Counted from the first letter of the stretch, positions 17,787-28,873 are shown. The stretch: 64,000 bases of DNA from Corynebacterium hindlerae (GCF_014117265.1 NZ_CP059833.1:248001-312000); one strand, 5' to 3'. The notes: generated by a model from the letters alone, not told the origin. A program made the numbers and translations.

Positions 17787-20075
17787 CTACCCGCCTGACG
17801 TCAAGCGGTACACGTCATATACGCCTTCGATATTGCGCAAGCGCGCCATCACGGAACCCAATTGTTTGGTGTCCGAAACTTCGAAGGTGAAGCGCGCAAC
17901 GGCGACCCGGTCGTCGGCGGTATGGATGTTCATCGCGGTTGTGGTGAGGCGTTCCTCGTTGATAACGCGAGTAATGTCCATGAGTAAGCCGCTACGGTCA
18001 ATCGCCTCAAGCTGCAGGTTCGCCGCAAAAACCGCCTTGCTTTCCGACGCCCACTCCACCTTAATCAGCCGCTCTTTTTCTTCGAAGAGTTTGGCGGCGT
18101 TGGTGCAGTCGGCGCGGTGCACGGACACCCCGCCGCCTCGGGTAATGAAGCCGAAGATTTCATCACCGGGTACTGGCATGCAGCATTTGGCGAGCTTGGC
18201 CATCACGTCGGGACTGCCGTCGACCAGGATCCCGGAGCCAGTGGCACCGGTGTTTCGTGCGTGAGACTGCGCGTTGACGATTTCGCTGAGTGGGGCGCGG
18301 GATGCGAGGACGTCTTGGACGTCTTCGTCGTCACCGTAGTAGGCGGTGATCTGTTCTACCACGTGCCGTGGTGTGATTTTGCCGTCGCCGATTGCGGTGT
18401 AGAGGGCGTCCACGTCTGGGAAGTTCAGAAGGGAGGCCACATCCTTCATGGAGTGGGCGTTGAACAACCGGTGCTTCGGCAAGCCGCCTCGCTGAATTTC
18501 CGCTGCGAGGGCGTCGCGACCAGCCTCGAGAGACTCCTCGCGGCGTTCCTTTGCGAACCATTGGCGAATCTTCGCTTTAGCGCGTGGCGAAACGACGAAC
18601 TTCTGCCAGTCCTGACTCGGCCCAGCGGCAGGATCCTTGGAGGTAAAGATCTCAACGCGGTCCCCGGATTTGAGTGCGGATTCCAGTGCCACCAACTTGC
18701 CGTTGACCTTCGCACCAATGCAACGGTGCCCAACTTCGGTGTGCACGGCGTAAGCGAAATCCACCGGGGTGGAACCAGCTGGCAGGGTTACCACGTCGCC
18801 CTTAGGCGTAAAGGCGAAGATCTGTTTCGTGGTGAGGTCGTAGCGCAGCGAGTCTAGAAACTCGTTTGGGTCGGCTGCTTCCTTTTGCCAGTCCAGCAGC
18901 TGCCGCATCCACGCGATCTGGTCGACCTCGGTTTGTTCACCGGAGTTTTTGCCCTTGGTTTCCTTGTATCGCCAGTGCGCTGCGATGCCGAATTCCGCGT
19001 TGTAGTGCATTTCGTGCGTACGAACCTGCACTTCGAGGGGCTTGCCACCGGGGCCAATGACTGTGGTGTGCAGCGACTGATACACACCGAACCGTGGTGC
19101 GGAAATATAGTCCTTGAACCTGCCTGGCATCGCTGGGTAGAGGGCGTGGACGGCGCCGATGGCTGCATAGCAATCGTGGATGCTGTCGACCAGGATGCGG
19201 ATGCCGACGAGATCGAAGATCTCGTCAAAGTCGCGTCCCCGGACGATCATCTTCTGGTATATCGACCAGTAGTGTTTTGGTCGTCCCGCGACCTCGGAGA
19301 CGATGTGGTTTTCCTTCATCGTTCCGGAGACCGAATCAATAATCTCCGAAAGGTAGCGGTCACGGCTGGGAGCGCGATCAGCAACAAGCCGGACGATCTC
19401 GTCGTATTTCTTCGGGTACAGGATGGCGAAGGAGAGGTCTTCTAGCTCCCACTTCACTGACGCCATGCCCAGACGGTGCGCCAGAGGCGCAATCACTTCC
19501 AGAGTCTGGCGGGCTTTCTTCGCTTGCTTTTCTGGTGGCAGGAACCGCATGGTGCGCATGTTGTGCAGCCGGTCCGCCACCTTGATGACCAAGACGCGAG
19601 GGTCTTGGCTCATCGCGACGATCATTTTGCGGATCGTTTCGGCCTCAGCGGACGCGCCGAGGGCAACTTTATCGAGTTTGGTGACGCCGTCGACAAGCCG
19701 CGCTACTTCCTCACCGAAGTCGGCGGTGAGGTCTGCAAGCGAGTAGTCCGTGTCTTCCACGGTGTCGTGCAGCAGAGCGGCAACCAGCGTAGTAGTGTCC
19801 ATGCCGATCTCCGCGGCGATCGTCGCGACGGCCAGCGGGTGGGTCACGTACGGGTCTCCGGACTTCCGGAAAACCCCTTCGTGGAGACGTTCAGCAGTGT
19901 CGTAGGCGCGTTGCAGCAGCGCCGCGTCGGCGCGGGAATGGAACTGCCGGTGGATGCTGAGCAGTGGTTCCAGGATCGGATCGATCCGCGTGCGCCCACC
20001 GGTGAGGCTGCGGGCTAACCGCGCAGACATACTGCGCATGTTAACCTGCTGTTTTTGCTGCTTTCGCTCGGCCAT
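17787..20075 (-). CDS. rel: Bifunctional (p)ppGpp synthetase/hydrolase Rel
   Basis: Makes and degrades the stringent-response alarmone. About 762 residues with the full long-RSH layout: hydrolase HD domain ([14 protein letters not shown], then [11 protein letters not shown]), synthetase domain ([20 protein letters not shown] and [20 protein letters not shown]), TGS domain ([17 protein letters not shown]), and a C-terminal ACT domain. Intact HDxxED and synthetase motifs suggest both activities. I prefer the ATG at 20075 over the adjacent GTG at 20078 because GAAGGGG is then better spaced. Follows apt by about 59 nt on the same strand, the conserved actinobacterial order. Confidence 0.96.
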   Translation of the reverse strand: MAERKQQKQQVNMRSMSARLARSLTGGRTRIDPILEPLLSIHRQFHSRADAALLQRAYDTAERLHEGVFRKSGDPYVTHPLAVATIAAEIGMDTTTLVAALLHDTVEDTDYSLADLTADFGEEVARLVDGVTKLDKVALGASAEAETIRKMIVAMSQDPRVLVIKVADRLHNMRTMRFLPPEKQAKKARQTLEVIAPLAHRLGMASVKWELEDLSFAILYPKKYDEIVRLVADRAPSRDRYLSEIIDSVSGTMKENHIVSEVAGRPKHYWSIYQKMIVRGRDFDEIFDLVGIRILVDSIHDCYAAIGAVHALYPAMPGRFKDYISAPRFGVYQSLHTTVIGPGGKPLEVQVRTHEMHYNAEFGIAAHWRYKETKGKNSGEQTEVDQIAWMRQLLDWQKEAADPNEFLDSLRYDLTTKQIFAFTPKGDVVTLPAGSTPVDFAYAVHTEVGHRCIGAKVNGKLVALESALKSGDRVEIFTSKDPAAGPSQDWQKFVVSPRAKAKIRQWFAKERREESLEAGRDALAAEIQRGGLPKHRLFNAHSMKDVASLLNFPDVDALYTAIGDGKITPRHVVEQITAYYGDDEDVQDVLASRAPLSEIVNAQSHARNTGATGSGILVDGSPDVMAKLAKCCMPVPGDEIFGFITRGGGVSVHRADCTNAAKLFEEKERLIKVEWASESKAVFAANLQLEAIDRSGLLMDITRVINEERLTTTAMNIHTADDRVAVARFTFEVSDTKQLGSVMARLRNIEGVYDVYRLTSGG

Positions 20076-20134
20076 CACACACCCCTTCGTAACTACCCCT
20101 CTATGCTACCCATCACAGGTATCGCGGTGAGTAA

Positions 20135-20680
20135 TCAGTACTGTTCGTTCAGAACCACCACTGGTGCGCCCGCGAGTCGATCGCGGCCACCAAGGCCGGG
20201 AACTTCCAGGACCACAACGTATCCGACGACCTCCGCGCCGCATTTTTCCAGGAGGTCATGCGCCGCGACCAGGGTGCCACCGGTAGCGAGGACGTCATCG
20301 ACGAGCACCACTTTCTTACCTTCTACCTCGATGCCACTGGCTGGAATTTCCAGCGCCGCCTTGCCGTATTCCAGCGAATAAGACTTGGTGTGAACTGGTG
20401 GCGGCAGTTTGCCCTTCTTGCGGATTGCCAGGATGCCTTGCCCAAGCTTGTAGGCCACGGCGGAGCCGAGGAGGAAACCACGTGCATCGAGTCCCCCGAT
20501 GATTTCGGCGCCCATGCCCTTAGCAGCCGCCGCGAGTTCGTCCACGATGATTGAGAACCCTTCCGGGCTGGCCAGCACCGGGGTGAGGTCCTCGAATAGG
20601 ATGCCTTCGCTGGGGAAGTCGGGGACTAACCGGACGAGGTCGGTTAGTGCTTCGTGCGCGGTGGCGTATCGGTTGCTCAC
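20135..20680 (-). CDS. apt: Adenine phosphoribosyltransferase
   Basis: Salvages adenine to AMP using PRPP. 181 residues from the GTG at 20680, which overlaps the stop of the upstream lipoprotein gene (GTGA) and has AAGGGA upstream; an upstream in-frame start would create an unusual extension. Motifs: [17 protein letters not shown] at the N-terminus, [10 protein letters not shown], and the PRPP-binding loop [14 protein letters not shown]. Placement between a peptide-binding lipoprotein and rel is conserved in actinobacteria. Confidence 0.95.
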   Translation of the reverse strand: MSNRYATAHEALTDLVRLVPDFPSEGILFEDLTPVLASPEGFSIIVDELAAAAKGMGAEIIGGLDARGFLLGSAVAYKLGQGILAIRKKGKLPPPVHTKSYSLEYGKAALEIPASGIEVEGKKVVLVDDVLATGGTLVAAHDLLEKCGAEVVGYVVVLEVPGLGGRDRLAGAPVVVLNEQY

Positions 20681-22305
20681 TTGGTGGTCCCTTCTACCCA
20701 ACGTTCCATGTTCCATCCGATGCCGGAGAGGGAGCTGTTGGGCACAATATTCGCAATCTTGCTGTCATAGACAATAGTGCGTGGTTGGGCTGCTAACGGA
20801 ATGGTGTCAGTTTCGTCCCACAGTTGCTGTTCGGTGGCACGCAGCTTTTCGACGTCATCAAGTCCCCCATCAACGTGTCCGTATCCCTGATGTGGATCAG
20901 CGGCATACAGGAAGGCGTCAAGAGATCCCTGATAGTCGCGCTCTCCCCCGTGATAGTTTTCCTTCCGGCTCACATCACCCAGCGATGCGTTGTCAGAGGA
21001 GGCATCGACCACCGTGATTCCGGCGGGGGAACACGAGGCTTGAATTGCCGCGACCATCGCCTGTTTCCGCGGGTTGGGGCCTGAATAGCCGATGCGGATC
21101 GTTTGTCCGCGCAACGCCTCAGCCTCCGCCAGGTTGACGCCGACATGTGCCGCACCGACCGATTCCAATTGGGCGTTAATAGGATCATCAGCGTTAGTCA
21201 GTCTGCTGGTCATGGGCATGACCTCTACCCCAGACTCGGTGCTGGAAACTCGAGCGATCTCTTCTTGGTTCACGCATGCGGCAAATGCGCGTCGTGAAGC
21301 AGCCTCTGCAAAAACACCCGCATTGCCCAGTGCTAACACCTCGGTAAGCAGCCCCGCCTCGTGCTGAACCGTAAACCTGTTACGCGGATCGTCGCGGTTC
21401 ACCCACGGGATGTCCTTGACGCCTACCAGGTCGGCCACCTCAACACTGTTCGACTCATTGACCTCCACCAAGTCAGTGTTCTGCGGCCACATCATGACGC
21501 GCTCGATGTTCGCCGCGTCGCCGTGGAAATTCTCATTGCGCACAAGCTGCACCTGCCCCTGGTCCCCCACCGACTGAATCCGGTACGGGCCTGCCGACAC
21601 CTGCAACTCCGGATCAAAGTTCCGCAGATCAAAACCCTTATTCCACAGCTGAGCAACCGGCATCAACGCAGCGCGATTGTCAGACTGCAACAACGCAACG
21701 AACTGCTCCTCAGACAGTCCCAACCGTCGGCCCACTGCATGCGAAGGCACCACCGTTCCCGGCCCAAACAACTGGCGCCAACGAGCCCCCGTATTTTCCT
21801 TGAACTTGACCGTAAACTCCCGGGCGCCCGCAACACAATCAACGGACGCAACCTGCTGCATCAGCGGCGCACGAGAGCCAAACAAACTCGGATGCGACCC
21901 TGCTTTCACCGCCAGCAAAAAGTCCGTACACGTGATTGGCTCGCCATCCGAATACGCCGCTTTCGGATTAATCTTGTACACCACCTGGATGTTCGGGCCG
22001 GGCAGCAGCTGGACAGTCGCCAAATCGCGATTCGGAATCATCTGCCCCGACGGCCCCGGAACAAACACAGGAGGATACAACCGCCCCGCCAGCATCTCGC
22101 TCGCGGTGGAAGCCCCCACTAGTGTCTGGGCATTCGTGGTCAGCAATGGCGAAGCGACGGCGTAACCAAAATGGTCAACAGCCGAAGCTGGACTTCCCTG
22201 CGAACAGCCCGTAACGGCAGTCACCGCAACCACAGCAGCCACAGCGCGTGCATGCTTTAGCGCAGCCCTTATAAGCCCACAAGCTGACTTACCAAACCCA
22301 AACAT
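20677..22305 (-). CDS. Peptide-type ABC transporter substrate-binding lipoprotein (family 5)
   Basis: 542 residues. N-terminal signal with lipobox AVTGC, so the protein is probably lipid-anchored on the outer face of the membrane. The body matches the oligopeptide/nickel-binding SBP family 5: [19 protein letters not shown]..., [21 protein letters not shown] (the family has G-x-P-x-T/S-A-x-D-x3) and [23 protein letters not shown]. No permease or ATPase genes are adjacent, so its transporter partner is elsewhere or it acts alone. Tightly coupled to apt. Conserved neighbour of secF in actinobacteria. Confidence 0.88.
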   Translation of the reverse strand: MFGFGKSACGLIRAALKHARAVAAVVAVTAVTGCSQGSPASAVDHFGYAVASPLLTTNAQTLVGASTASEMLAGRLYPPVFVPGPSGQMIPNRDLATVQLLPGPNIQVVYKINPKAAYSDGEPITCTDFLLAVKAGSHPSLFGSRAPLMQQVASVDCVAGAREFTVKFKENTGARWRQLFGPGTVVPSHAVGRRLGLSEEQFVALLQSDNRAALMPVAQLWNKGFDLRNFDPELQVSAGPYRIQSVGDQGQVQLVRNENFHGDAANIERVMMWPQNTDLVEVNESNSVEVADLVGVKDIPWVNRDDPRNRFTVQHEAGLLTEVLALGNAGVFAEAASRRAFAACVNQEEIARVSSTESGVEVMPMTSRLTNADDPINAQLESVGAAHVGVNLAEAEALRGQTIRIGYSGPNPRKQAMVAAIQASCSPAGITVVDASSDNASLGDVSRKENYHGGERDYQGSLDAFLYAADPHQGYGHVDGGLDDVEKLRATEQQLWDETDTIPLAAQPRTIVYDSKIANIVPNSSLSGIGWNMERWVEGTTK

Positions 22306-22421
22306 GACGAACCTTTAGCTCATTTGCTATCAACCGAATCAATTATAGTGCCCACGGAATGACTCACTGTGCTCGGGCTACGCACCACACTGTGGTTAGC
22401 TGACGAGATGCTTGCAACCAC

Positions 22422-22494
22422 CCCGACATTATGCCCCCGAGAATGCTCCAAAAACACCCCCAACGGGCCCGAACTTCGGGAGGGTAATGTCGGG
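22422..22494. repeat. Inverted repeat between secF and the lipoprotein gene
   Basis: CCCGACATTA near 22422 pairs with TAATGTCGGG ending at 22494, and the pairing extends inward through CCCGAG/TTCGGG with one bulge; the central loop is about 30 nt. It lies about 120 nt upstream of the lipoprotein start. Function not apparent; possibly a regulatory hairpin. Confidence 0.5.
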
Positions 22495-22515
22495 ACCTTT
22501 GGAAACAGAAATAGA

Positions 22516-22552
22516 AAAACAGCCGGCGGTTACCTCAGTCGCCGACTGTTTT
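22516..22552 (-). terminator. Terminator after secF
   Basis: AAAACAGCCGGCG pairs with CGCCGACTGTTTT (one mismatch), giving a GC-rich stem and a T-run on the minus strand, immediately after the secF stop. Confidence 0.8.
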
Positions 22553-22561
22553 CTTAATGCA

Positions 22562-23665
22562 CTACTGCCCTGGTCGCCAGGTTTTTCCATTGCCCATGGT
22601 GTCGCGGAATCCTTGTGGGATGTTGTCCGCCATTCGTGTCACTATGCGGGTGACTGGAGTTTCTTCCGGGTTTTTCCCAGCGCGCAGGTCGAGAACTGAT
22701 TGTTCGTGTTCCTGCATTTTCTTTTGGCGTCGCTTGAGGGATACCAAGATTGGGGTTGCCAGGAATACGGAAGACAAGGTGCCTTCGATGACGCCGATGA
22801 GCTGCACGAGGGCAAGGTCTTTGAGGGTGCCTACGCCCATGAGCCAAACTGCCACGACCATGAGCGCGATGATAGGGAGCGCGGAGATCACGGTGGTGGA
22901 GATGGAACGCATGACAGTTTGGTTCACCGCTAGGTTCGCTTGTTCGGCATAGGTGCGGCGTCGGGAAGCTTCAAAGCCTGCGGTGTTTTCTTTCACCTTG
23001 TCGAACACGACCACGGTGTCATACAGCGAAAAAGCCAGCACGGTGAGCAGGCCGATGATGGTTGCTGGGGTGACTTCAAAGCCGACGAGCGAGTAGATTC
23101 CGGAGATCAACACGAGGTCCACGAGGAGGGCACTCATTGCTGCGATGGACATGTCCCGTTCGAAGCGGATCGCGATGTAGACGAAGGTCAGGATCAGGAA
23201 CACCGCCATGGCCATCAGCATGCGGTTCGTGATCGTGGAACCCCAGGATTCAGACACCGTGGAGTCGCCAATGGCGTCTGGGGTTGCCTCGCCGGTTTGG
23301 TCGGTCGGCTGGAACTTCTCGAACAGCGCCACGCGGGCGTTTTCGATCTGTTCCTCGGTGAGTCGTTCGGAGTTGATCTCGACCATGCGAGAGTCGCCCG
23401 CGCCGACCACCTGCACCAGTTCTGGGGTGATGCCGGTGGCGTCGACAAATGTTTCTTCGACCTGCTCGACGCTGTAGTTCGCGTCGGGCATGTTCATTTT
23501 CGTGCCGCCCTCAAAGTCAATGCCGAGGGAGAATCCGCGCAGCGCGATAAGCGCGACGCTAGCGGCGAGGAGTACGGCGGTGATGCCGTACCAGAGTTTG
23601 CTGCGGCCGACAAAGTCGATTCCGCCTTCGCCTGTGTAGAGGCGGCTGAGGGTACCTGCGGTCAT
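22562..23665 (-). CDS. secF: Protein-export membrane protein SecF
   Basis: Works with SecD to drive late steps of Sec-dependent export using the proton motive force. 367 residues: first membrane helix, SecF signature GFSLGIDFEGGTKMNM, a periplasmic-type domain, then five membrane segments with VGFEVTPATIIGLLTVLAFSL and YDTVVVFDKVKENT. The start ATG overlaps the secD stop by one base (TAATG). Ends in a terminator. Confidence 0.96.
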   Translation of the reverse strand: MTAGTLSRLYTGEGGIDFVGRSKLWYGITAVLLAASVALIALRGFSLGIDFEGGTKMNMPDANYSVEQVEETFVDATGITPELVQVVGAGDSRMVEINSERLTEEQIENARVALFEKFQPTDQTGEATPDAIGDSTVSESWGSTITNRMLMAMAVFLILTFVYIAIRFERDMSIAAMSALLVDLVLISGIYSLVGFEVTPATIIGLLTVLAFSLYDTVVVFDKVKENTAGFEASRRRTYAEQANLAVNQTVMRSISTTVISALPIIALMVVAVWLMGVGTLKDLALVQLIGVIEGTLSSVFLATPILVSLKRRQKKMQEHEQSVLDLRAGKNPEETPVTRIVTRMADNIPQGFRDTMGNGKTWRPGQ

Positions 23666-25449
23666 TAGTTCTTCTCCTCTACGTCGGCGAGCTCGCCTGC
23701 TTCACGACGCCGTTGCGCCACCCTCGTCACCGCGCCAAGGCCATTGACCCCCGGTCGGGCGAACCATGGGTGCCGGGACGCCAGGATGACCAGTGGCCCG
23801 GTGAGCAGGAAGGTGACAAACAAGTCAAACACGGTAGTAAGACCCAGGGTGAATGCGAAGCCCTTGACCTCACCAACAGCCAAGATGTACAGCACCACGG
23901 CCGCAATCAAGGACACAAAGTTACCGGTGAGTACTGTCCGCTTTGCGGAATCCCACGCCCGTGGAACGGAGGAACGGAACGTGCGGCCGTCGCGGATCTC
24001 GTCCTTGATGCGCTCATAGAACACCACGAAGGAGTCAGCCGTGGTGCCGATACCGATGATGAGGCCTGCGACGCCAGCCAGATCCAGCGAGTAGCCAATC
24101 CACCGCCCCAGGATGACGAGTGAGCCGTACACCAAGGCGCCAGATGCTACCAAAGTAAACAGCGCGAGGACGCCAAAGACCCGATAGTAAGCCAGGGCGT
24201 AGAGCGCCACAGCGATGAACCCGACGAGGCCTGCAATAAGACCGGCCTTCAGCGAGGCCACGCCGAGGGACGCTGGGATCGTCGTCGTGGTGCCGCCCTT
24301 TTCGCCATTTTCACCGGCGAAGCTCAGCGGCAGCGCACCGTACTTAAGGTTGTTCGCTAGATCCTGCGCTTCCTGCTGCGTGAAGTTACCGGTGATCGAG
24401 GTGGCAGATCCGGCTGGAGTTGCGCCTTGAATCGTCGGTGCGGAAATAATCTGGGAGTCCAGCGTGATCGCTACTTGGCGCTGCAGGTATTCCTGCGTGA
24501 CTTTCGCCCAGGTAGCGCCACCTTGTTCACCGCCGTCTGACTTAAAGGAAAAACCGATTTCCATCTGGCCGGTCTGCGAGTTCAATCCACCGGAGATTGG
24601 CCGGTTGGAGTCGATCTCGTTACCCGTCAGGCGCTTGCCACCTTCTTGCTCGCCCACCAGCAGTGGCACCGGTTCTAGAACGTATTTCTGGCCACTGGTA
24701 TCACAGGTGACGAACGGCTTGGCCGGGTCATCCGAGCCGGCCAGCGGATCCAGCTCTTCCGTGCACTGCATTAACGACGCGGCTGCGAACTGCACGTTCG
24801 GATCGTCACTCTGCCGGTCTTTGCGCAGCATTTCGGTGATCTCCTGGCGGCGCTTCGTCGCCTCAACGGAGTTCTTTGGCTCCTCAGGTCCAGCGGCGCT
24901 AATCTCCTTGACCTCGAATGGCGCCTCCCCCTCTGCGAGTCCGCTATTAACGGATTCGATCAAGCCCTTCATAGACGTGTTCGCCTGCTCAGAGGTGATC
25001 AGGCCTTTTTCCACCCATCGGGTGGCCATGTCGGTAGCGGAATCCACTACTGCCTTGGCGTCCGGCATACCCGGCTGCGACACCGGGCGGAACATCAGCT
25101 GCGAGGTCTGGCCCAGCGCCCGGGCTTGGCTGGTGTCTTCACCAGGAACCGTAATAACGAGGGTATTGCCGTCGGTGACGACGCTCGCGCCGCTAACACC
25201 CATGCCGTTCACACGGTTTTCCAGAATCAGGCGGGCTTGAGCCAGCTGGTCTTGGGTCGGCTCAGCGCCTTGGGGTACGAGCGTGACTCGGGTGCCACCT
25301 TGCAGGTCGATGCCGAGTTTCGGGTTGGCGGTACGGTCACCGGTGAGGAAAACGACACCGTAGACGAATATTAGGGCGAGAAAAAACAAACCGATGGCTT
25401 GTATCGGCCATGCCCGACGGCCACGAGGTCGTCTTGACGTACTTGACAC
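23665..25449 (-). CDS. secD: Protein-export membrane protein SecD
   Basis: Partner of SecF in the Sec translocase. 594 residues, with the signature LGIDLQGGTRVTL after the first membrane helix, a large external domain expanded relative to E. coli by a Glu/Asp/Gly-rich segment, and C-terminal membrane segments containing GLIIGIGTTADSFVVFYERI and VLTGNFVSLIAAVVLY. GTG start at 25449 with AAGGAG 7 nt upstream. Preceded by a hairpin and then ruvB, with no yajC in between. Confidence 0.96.
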   Translation of the reverse strand: MSSTSRRPRGRRAWPIQAIGLFFLALIFVYGVVFLTGDRTANPKLGIDLQGGTRVTLVPQGAEPTQDQLAQARLILENRVNGMGVSGASVVTDGNTLVITVPGEDTSQARALGQTSQLMFRPVSQPGMPDAKAVVDSATDMATRWVEKGLITSEQANTSMKGLIESVNSGLAEGEAPFEVKEISAAGPEEPKNSVEATKRRQEITEMLRKDRQSDDPNVQFAAASLMQCTEELDPLAGSDDPAKPFVTCDTSGQKYVLEPVPLLVGEQEGGKRLTGNEIDSNRPISGGLNSQTGQMEIGFSFKSDGGEQGGATWAKVTQEYLQRQVAITLDSQIISAPTIQGATPAGSATSITGNFTQQEAQDLANNLKYGALPLSFAGENGEKGGTTTTIPASLGVASLKAGLIAGLVGFIAVALYALAYYRVFGVLALFTLVASGALVYGSLVILGRWIGYSLDLAGVAGLIIGIGTTADSFVVFYERIKDEIRDGRTFRSSVPRAWDSAKRTVLTGNFVSLIAAVVLYILAVGEVKGFAFTLGLTTVFDLFVTFLLTGPLVILASRHPWFARPGVNGLGAVTRVAQRRREAGELADVEEKN

Positions 25450-25468
25450 TAACGAACTCCTTTTAAAG

Positions 25469-25498
25469 GTGGTCCGCTACAACGGATAGCCGGACCAC
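25469..25498 (-). promoter_or_regulatory. Hairpin in the secD leader
   Basis: GTGGTCC at 25469-25475 pairs with GGACCAC at 25492-25498 and can extend inward by CG pairs. On the minus strand it ends only a few bases before the secD ribosome site, so it could be an attenuator, a weak ruvB terminator or a translation-affecting structure. Confidence 0.45.
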
Positions 25499-25551
25499 GG
25501 TCATGTAAAAAGTCAACGCCTTATGGTACGTCATAGCGCACGGCTAGGTCG

Positions 25552-26637
25552 CTAGGGCGTGCTGTAACTGCCGATTGCGTCGTCAGGCGGTTGCAATCCG
25601 ATGTGGTGCCAGGCGGCTGCCGTGGCGACGCGGCCCCGCGCGGTGCGGGCGATGAGACCTGCACGCACGAGGAACGGTTCGCAAACTTCTTCCACGGTGG
25701 AAGGTTCCTCACCTACGGCGACCGCGAGCGTGTTGAGCCCCACCGGGCCTCCCCCATGACCACGGATAAGTGCGTCCAACACGGCGCGGTCCAGGCGGTC
25801 AAGCCCTAGCTCATCGACGTCAAACACCACGAGCGCTTGCTGCGCTGCGGAAAGGTCGATGTGGCCGTCGGAGTGCACTTCGGCAAAGTCTCGCACGCGG
25901 CGCAGCAACCGGTTAGCGATACGTGGCGTGCCTCGGGAACGAGACGCAATCTCATAGGCAGCGTCGGCGTCAATCGCGACACCAAGAATCGACGCGGCGC
26001 GAGTCACTACCTTGGTGAGATCCTCATCGTTATAGAACTCCATCTGGGCGACAAAGCCGAACCTATCGCGCAATGGCCCGGTGAGCATACCGGAACGAGT
26101 CGTGGCCCCTACCAGGGTAAAGGGGGCGATTTCCAGCGGAATCGAGGTGGCGCCGGGTCCCTTGCCGACAATCACGTCAATCCGAAAATCCTCCATCGCC
26201 ATGTACAGCATTTCCTCGGCGGGGCGTGCGATGCGGTGAATCTCGTCGATGAACAACACATCGCCTTCGATGAGGTTGGACAGCATCGCGGCCAAGTCGC
26301 CAGCGCGTTCCAGCGCCGGCCCGGAAGTCATCCGCAGGCTAGCCCCGAGTTCCTGGGCGACGATCATCGCCATCGTCGTTTTGCCCAGCCCTGGCGGCCC
26401 GGACAGCAGAATGTGATCCGGCGCTACCCCGCGGTTCTTCGCCCCTGTAAGAACAAGGTCGAGCTGGCTCCGGACCTTCGGCTGGCCAATGAATTCGGTG
26501 AGGCTTTTCGGGCGCAGCGACACCTCCATGTCTGTTTCACCGCGCTGGGCGGTGGCATCAACAGCTGAGTCTGGGGTCCTTCCCCGTGGCGGGAGGACAC
26601 CGGGGATCTCGAATTCCGTGCGTTCAATATCCTTCAC
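25552..26637 (-). CDS. ruvB: Holliday junction branch migration helicase RuvB
   Basis: Hexameric AAA+ motor that, with RuvA, moves Holliday junctions. 361 residues. Walker A is GPPGLGKTT, Walker B LFIDEIHR, with the arginine-containing [18 protein letters not shown] segment and the C-terminal winged-helix domain ([17 protein letters not shown]). GTG start at 26637, 6 nt after the ruvA stop. Third gene of ruvC-ruvA-ruvB. Confidence 0.97.
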   Translation of the reverse strand: MKDIERTEFEIPGVLPPRGRTPDSAVDATAQRGETDMEVSLRPKSLTEFIGQPKVRSQLDLVLTGAKNRGVAPDHILLSGPPGLGKTTMAMIVAQELGASLRMTSGPALERAGDLAAMLSNLIEGDVLFIDEIHRIARPAEEMLYMAMEDFRIDVIVGKGPGATSIPLEIAPFTLVGATTRSGMLTGPLRDRFGFVAQMEFYNDEDLTKVVTRAASILGVAIDADAAYEIASRSRGTPRIANRLLRRVRDFAEVHSDGHIDLSAAQQALVVFDVDELGLDRLDRAVLDALIRGHGGGPVGLNTLAVAVGEEPSTVEEVCEPFLVRAGLIARTARGRVATAAAWHHIGLQPPDDAIGSYSTP

Positions 26638-26643
26638 GTGCGC

Positions 26644-27243
26644 CTACTTCCTGCCCAAGAGTTTCAGGGCGTCCCGCAGCGTGCTGGAGCGGTCGTTGTC
26701 CGGCTTTTCCGCAAGCACCGAATCCACCGCGGCGGAAGCATTCTTCTCCAGAAAGCCGAGGCCGACCAGTGCTTCCACGATGTCGGCACCACCTGCAACT
26801 GGAGTAGCCACGCTTACCGACGCCACCGACTCTTCCTCAGCAAAGACCGCCACCTTGTCCTTCAGATCCACGATCATGCGTTCCGCTGTGCGCTTTCCCA
26901 CCCCCGGAATCCGCTGCAACTGCTTCACTTCTCCCTGAGAGATGAAGCCAGCGAGGTCACTTGCGCTATACATAGCCAGCGCTGCCAGCGCCAATTTTGG
27001 TCCCAGGCCGGACACGCCTTGCAGTGTTGAGAACATCGCTTTGGCCTCGGCATCGTGAAAGCCGTAGAGGTTCATCGCGTCCTCGCGTACCGTCATCGTG
27101 ATGTGGACGAACGCCTCCTCACCGCGGCGCAACTCGCCAAGGGTTTGTGGCGTTGCTGCGAAGTAGTAGCCGACTCCCCCACATTCGATCACCGCTCCTC
27201 CCAATTCGATGGCCACTACCGTGCCACGCAGTGATGCAATCAT
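26644..27243 (-). CDS. ruvA: Holliday junction DNA-binding protein RuvA
   Basis: Tetrameric junction-binding partner of RuvB. 199 residues: N-terminal OB-fold (MIASLRGTVVAIELGGAVIE), tandem helix-hairpin-helix region (FSTLQGVSGLGPKLALA, LQRIPGVGKRTAERMIVDLKDK), and a C-terminal RuvB-binding domain. The start overlaps the ruvC stop as ATGA. Confidence 0.96.
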   Translation of the reverse strand: MIASLRGTVVAIELGGAVIECGGVGYYFAATPQTLGELRRGEEAFVHITMTVREDAMNLYGFHDAEAKAMFSTLQGVSGLGPKLALAALAMYSASDLAGFISQGEVKQLQRIPGVGKRTAERMIVDLKDKVAVFAEEESVASVSVATPVAGGADIVEALVGLGFLEKNASAAVDSVLAEKPDNDRSSTLRDALKLLGRK

Positions 27244-27893
27244 GAGCCGCTCCTTCGGTGCGTATTTGAATGGGTGATGGTGGGAACTGGGGTGCTGCGC
27301 TGTCGCCGATTCTGGTTGAACACAGCTTTCGCTTTACCCAATTTACCGGCCTGGATGCGTCGCGCGTGGGCGAGCTGTTCATCGGTGAGTCGTTGTCTCT
27401 CCAGCATCGGTGCCCGCCAGCAGTGGCAGACCGCAAGAGCCAGGGCGTCAGCGGCGTCAGCGGGTTTCGGCGGCTCGCTAAGCCCCAGGATCCTAGTGAT
27501 CATCGAGGTCATCTGCTTCTTGTCAGCCCTGCCATTACCCGAGATCGCCTTTTTCACCTCACTGGGGGTGTACATGTGCACCGGAAGTCCTTGCTGCGCC
27601 GCAGCAAGGACCAACACTCCCACTGCGTGTGCGGTGTGCATGACGGTGGAGACGTTGCCTCGTTCAAAGACGCGTTCAATAGCCACGACATCCGGTTCGT
27701 ATTCTGCGATCCAGCTGGTTACGGCGTCGCTAAGCCGCAGCAAGCGTTCGCTGAGCGGTGCGTCCGCCGGAGTGCGCACCACCCCGACCGAGACCGGATA
27801 GATACTACGGCCAGTTCCCGTTTGCACCACGGACAGCCCGCATCGGGTGAGCCCTGGGTCAATGCCCATCACCCGCAATCCCGCAGTTGACAC
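27240..27893 (-). CDS. ruvC: Crossover junction endodeoxyribonuclease RuvC
   Basis: Resolves Holliday junctions by symmetric nicking. Begins with VMGIDPGLTRCG, which holds the first catalytic Asp; further acidic residues lie in VAIERVFERGNVST and in ADAADALALAVCH. I start it at the GTG at 27893 (AGGAG a few bases upstream), giving 217 residues; a much longer in-frame extension to 27944 is unlikely. The C-terminal ~50 residues (Arg/Gln-rich tail) extend beyond the usual RuvC core. First gene of the ruv operon. Confidence 0.94.
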   Translation of the reverse strand: MSTAGLRVMGIDPGLTRCGLSVVQTGTGRSIYPVSVGVVRTPADAPLSERLLRLSDAVTSWIAEYEPDVVAIERVFERGNVSTVMHTAHAVGVLVLAAAQQGLPVHMYTPSEVKKAISGNGRADKKQMTSMITRILGLSEPPKPADAADALALAVCHCWRAPMLERQRLTDEQLAHARRIQAGKLGKAKAVFNQNRRQRSTPVPTITHSNTHRRSGS

Positions 27894-27992
27894 CGCTCTC
27901 CTTTTCCTCACACTGTAAGCGCCACTGTACAACACATAGCACACAATTTCGAATCGTCGAACGTATTTCAGAGCGCTGCCGAAACAACAGCA

Positions 27993-28020
27993 AAGCCCAA
28001 ACCACTATCGGTTTGGGCTT
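27993..28020 (-). terminator. Terminator after yebC
   Basis: AAGCCCAAACC / GGTTTGGGCTT perfect 11 bp stem with a 6 nt loop, followed on the minus strand by a short T-rich tail. Confidence 0.75.
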
Positions 28021-28036
28021 GTCACGCTGTAACAGA

Positions 28037-28783
28037 CTAAAGCTTTGCGAGCACCTCATCGGAAACATCCATGTTCGTGTACACGTTCTGGACATCATCG
28101 GAGTCTTCCAGGGCATCGATCAACTTGATGATCTTCTTAGCACCATCGAGCTCCAGCGGAACCAGGACGGAAGCACGGAAATCGGTGTCGGTGTCGTCGA
28201 CTTCGATGTCGGCGTCGATGAGAGCCTGTTTCACGGCGGTAGCGTCGCCAGAGTCAGACACTACTTCGAACTGTTCGCCGAGGTCATTGACCTCTTCCGC
28301 ACCGGCATCAAGCACGGCCATCAGGATGTCGTCCTCTTCTAGCTCACCCTTCTTCACCAGCGCGATCCCCTTGCGGGTGAACATGTAGGACACGGAGCCA
28401 GACTCAGCCAGGTTACCGTTGTTCTTGGTCAGCGCGGTGCGGACCTCGGTGGCGGCGCGGTTGCGGTTATCGGTTAGGCACTCAATGAGCATGGCCACGC
28501 CATTCGGGCCGTAGCCTTCGTAGAAAATGGTCTGCCAGTCCGCGCCACCAGCTTCTTCGCCGGAGCCACGCTTGCGGGCACGCTCGATGTTGTCGTTAGG
28601 AACGGAAGCTTTCTTGGCCTTCCGGATCATGTCATCGAGGGTCGGGTTCGAAGCAGGATCGCCACCGCCGGTACGAGCAGCAACTTCGATGTTCTTAATC
28701 AGCTTGGCAAATTCTTTGCCGCGCTTGGCATCGTTCGCTGCCTTCTTGTGCTTGGTTGTTGCCCATTTAGAGTGGCCAGCCAT
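28037..28783 (-). CDS. YebC/PmpR family protein
   Basis: 248 residues. The N-terminus [19 protein letters not shown] is invariant for the family. Members have been described both as transcription regulators and, more recently, as ribosome-associated factors that relieve stalling at proline stretches. The rest ([55 protein letters not shown]) is typical. Followed by a terminator before ruvC. Upstream are pdxT and tesB on the same strand. Confidence 0.95.
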   Translation of the reverse strand: MAGHSKWATTKHKKAANDAKRGKEFAKLIKNIEVAARTGGGDPASNPTLDDMIRKAKKASVPNDNIERARKRGSGEEAGGADWQTIFYEGYGPNGVAMLIECLTDNRNRAATEVRTALTKNNGNLAESGSVSYMFTRKGIALVKKGELEEDDILMAVLDAGAEEVNDLGEQFEVVSDSGDATAVKQALIDADIEVDDTDTDFRASVLVPLELDGAKKIIKLIDALEDSDDVQNVYTNMDVSDEVLAKL

Positions 28784-28873
28784 TAACTATAAACCTTTCT
28801 TCGATTCGCACCTGTTGACAACGGTGCCAGTTCTAGGGGCTCAGTATACGCGCCCGCTGTGAGAGAAAAATAA

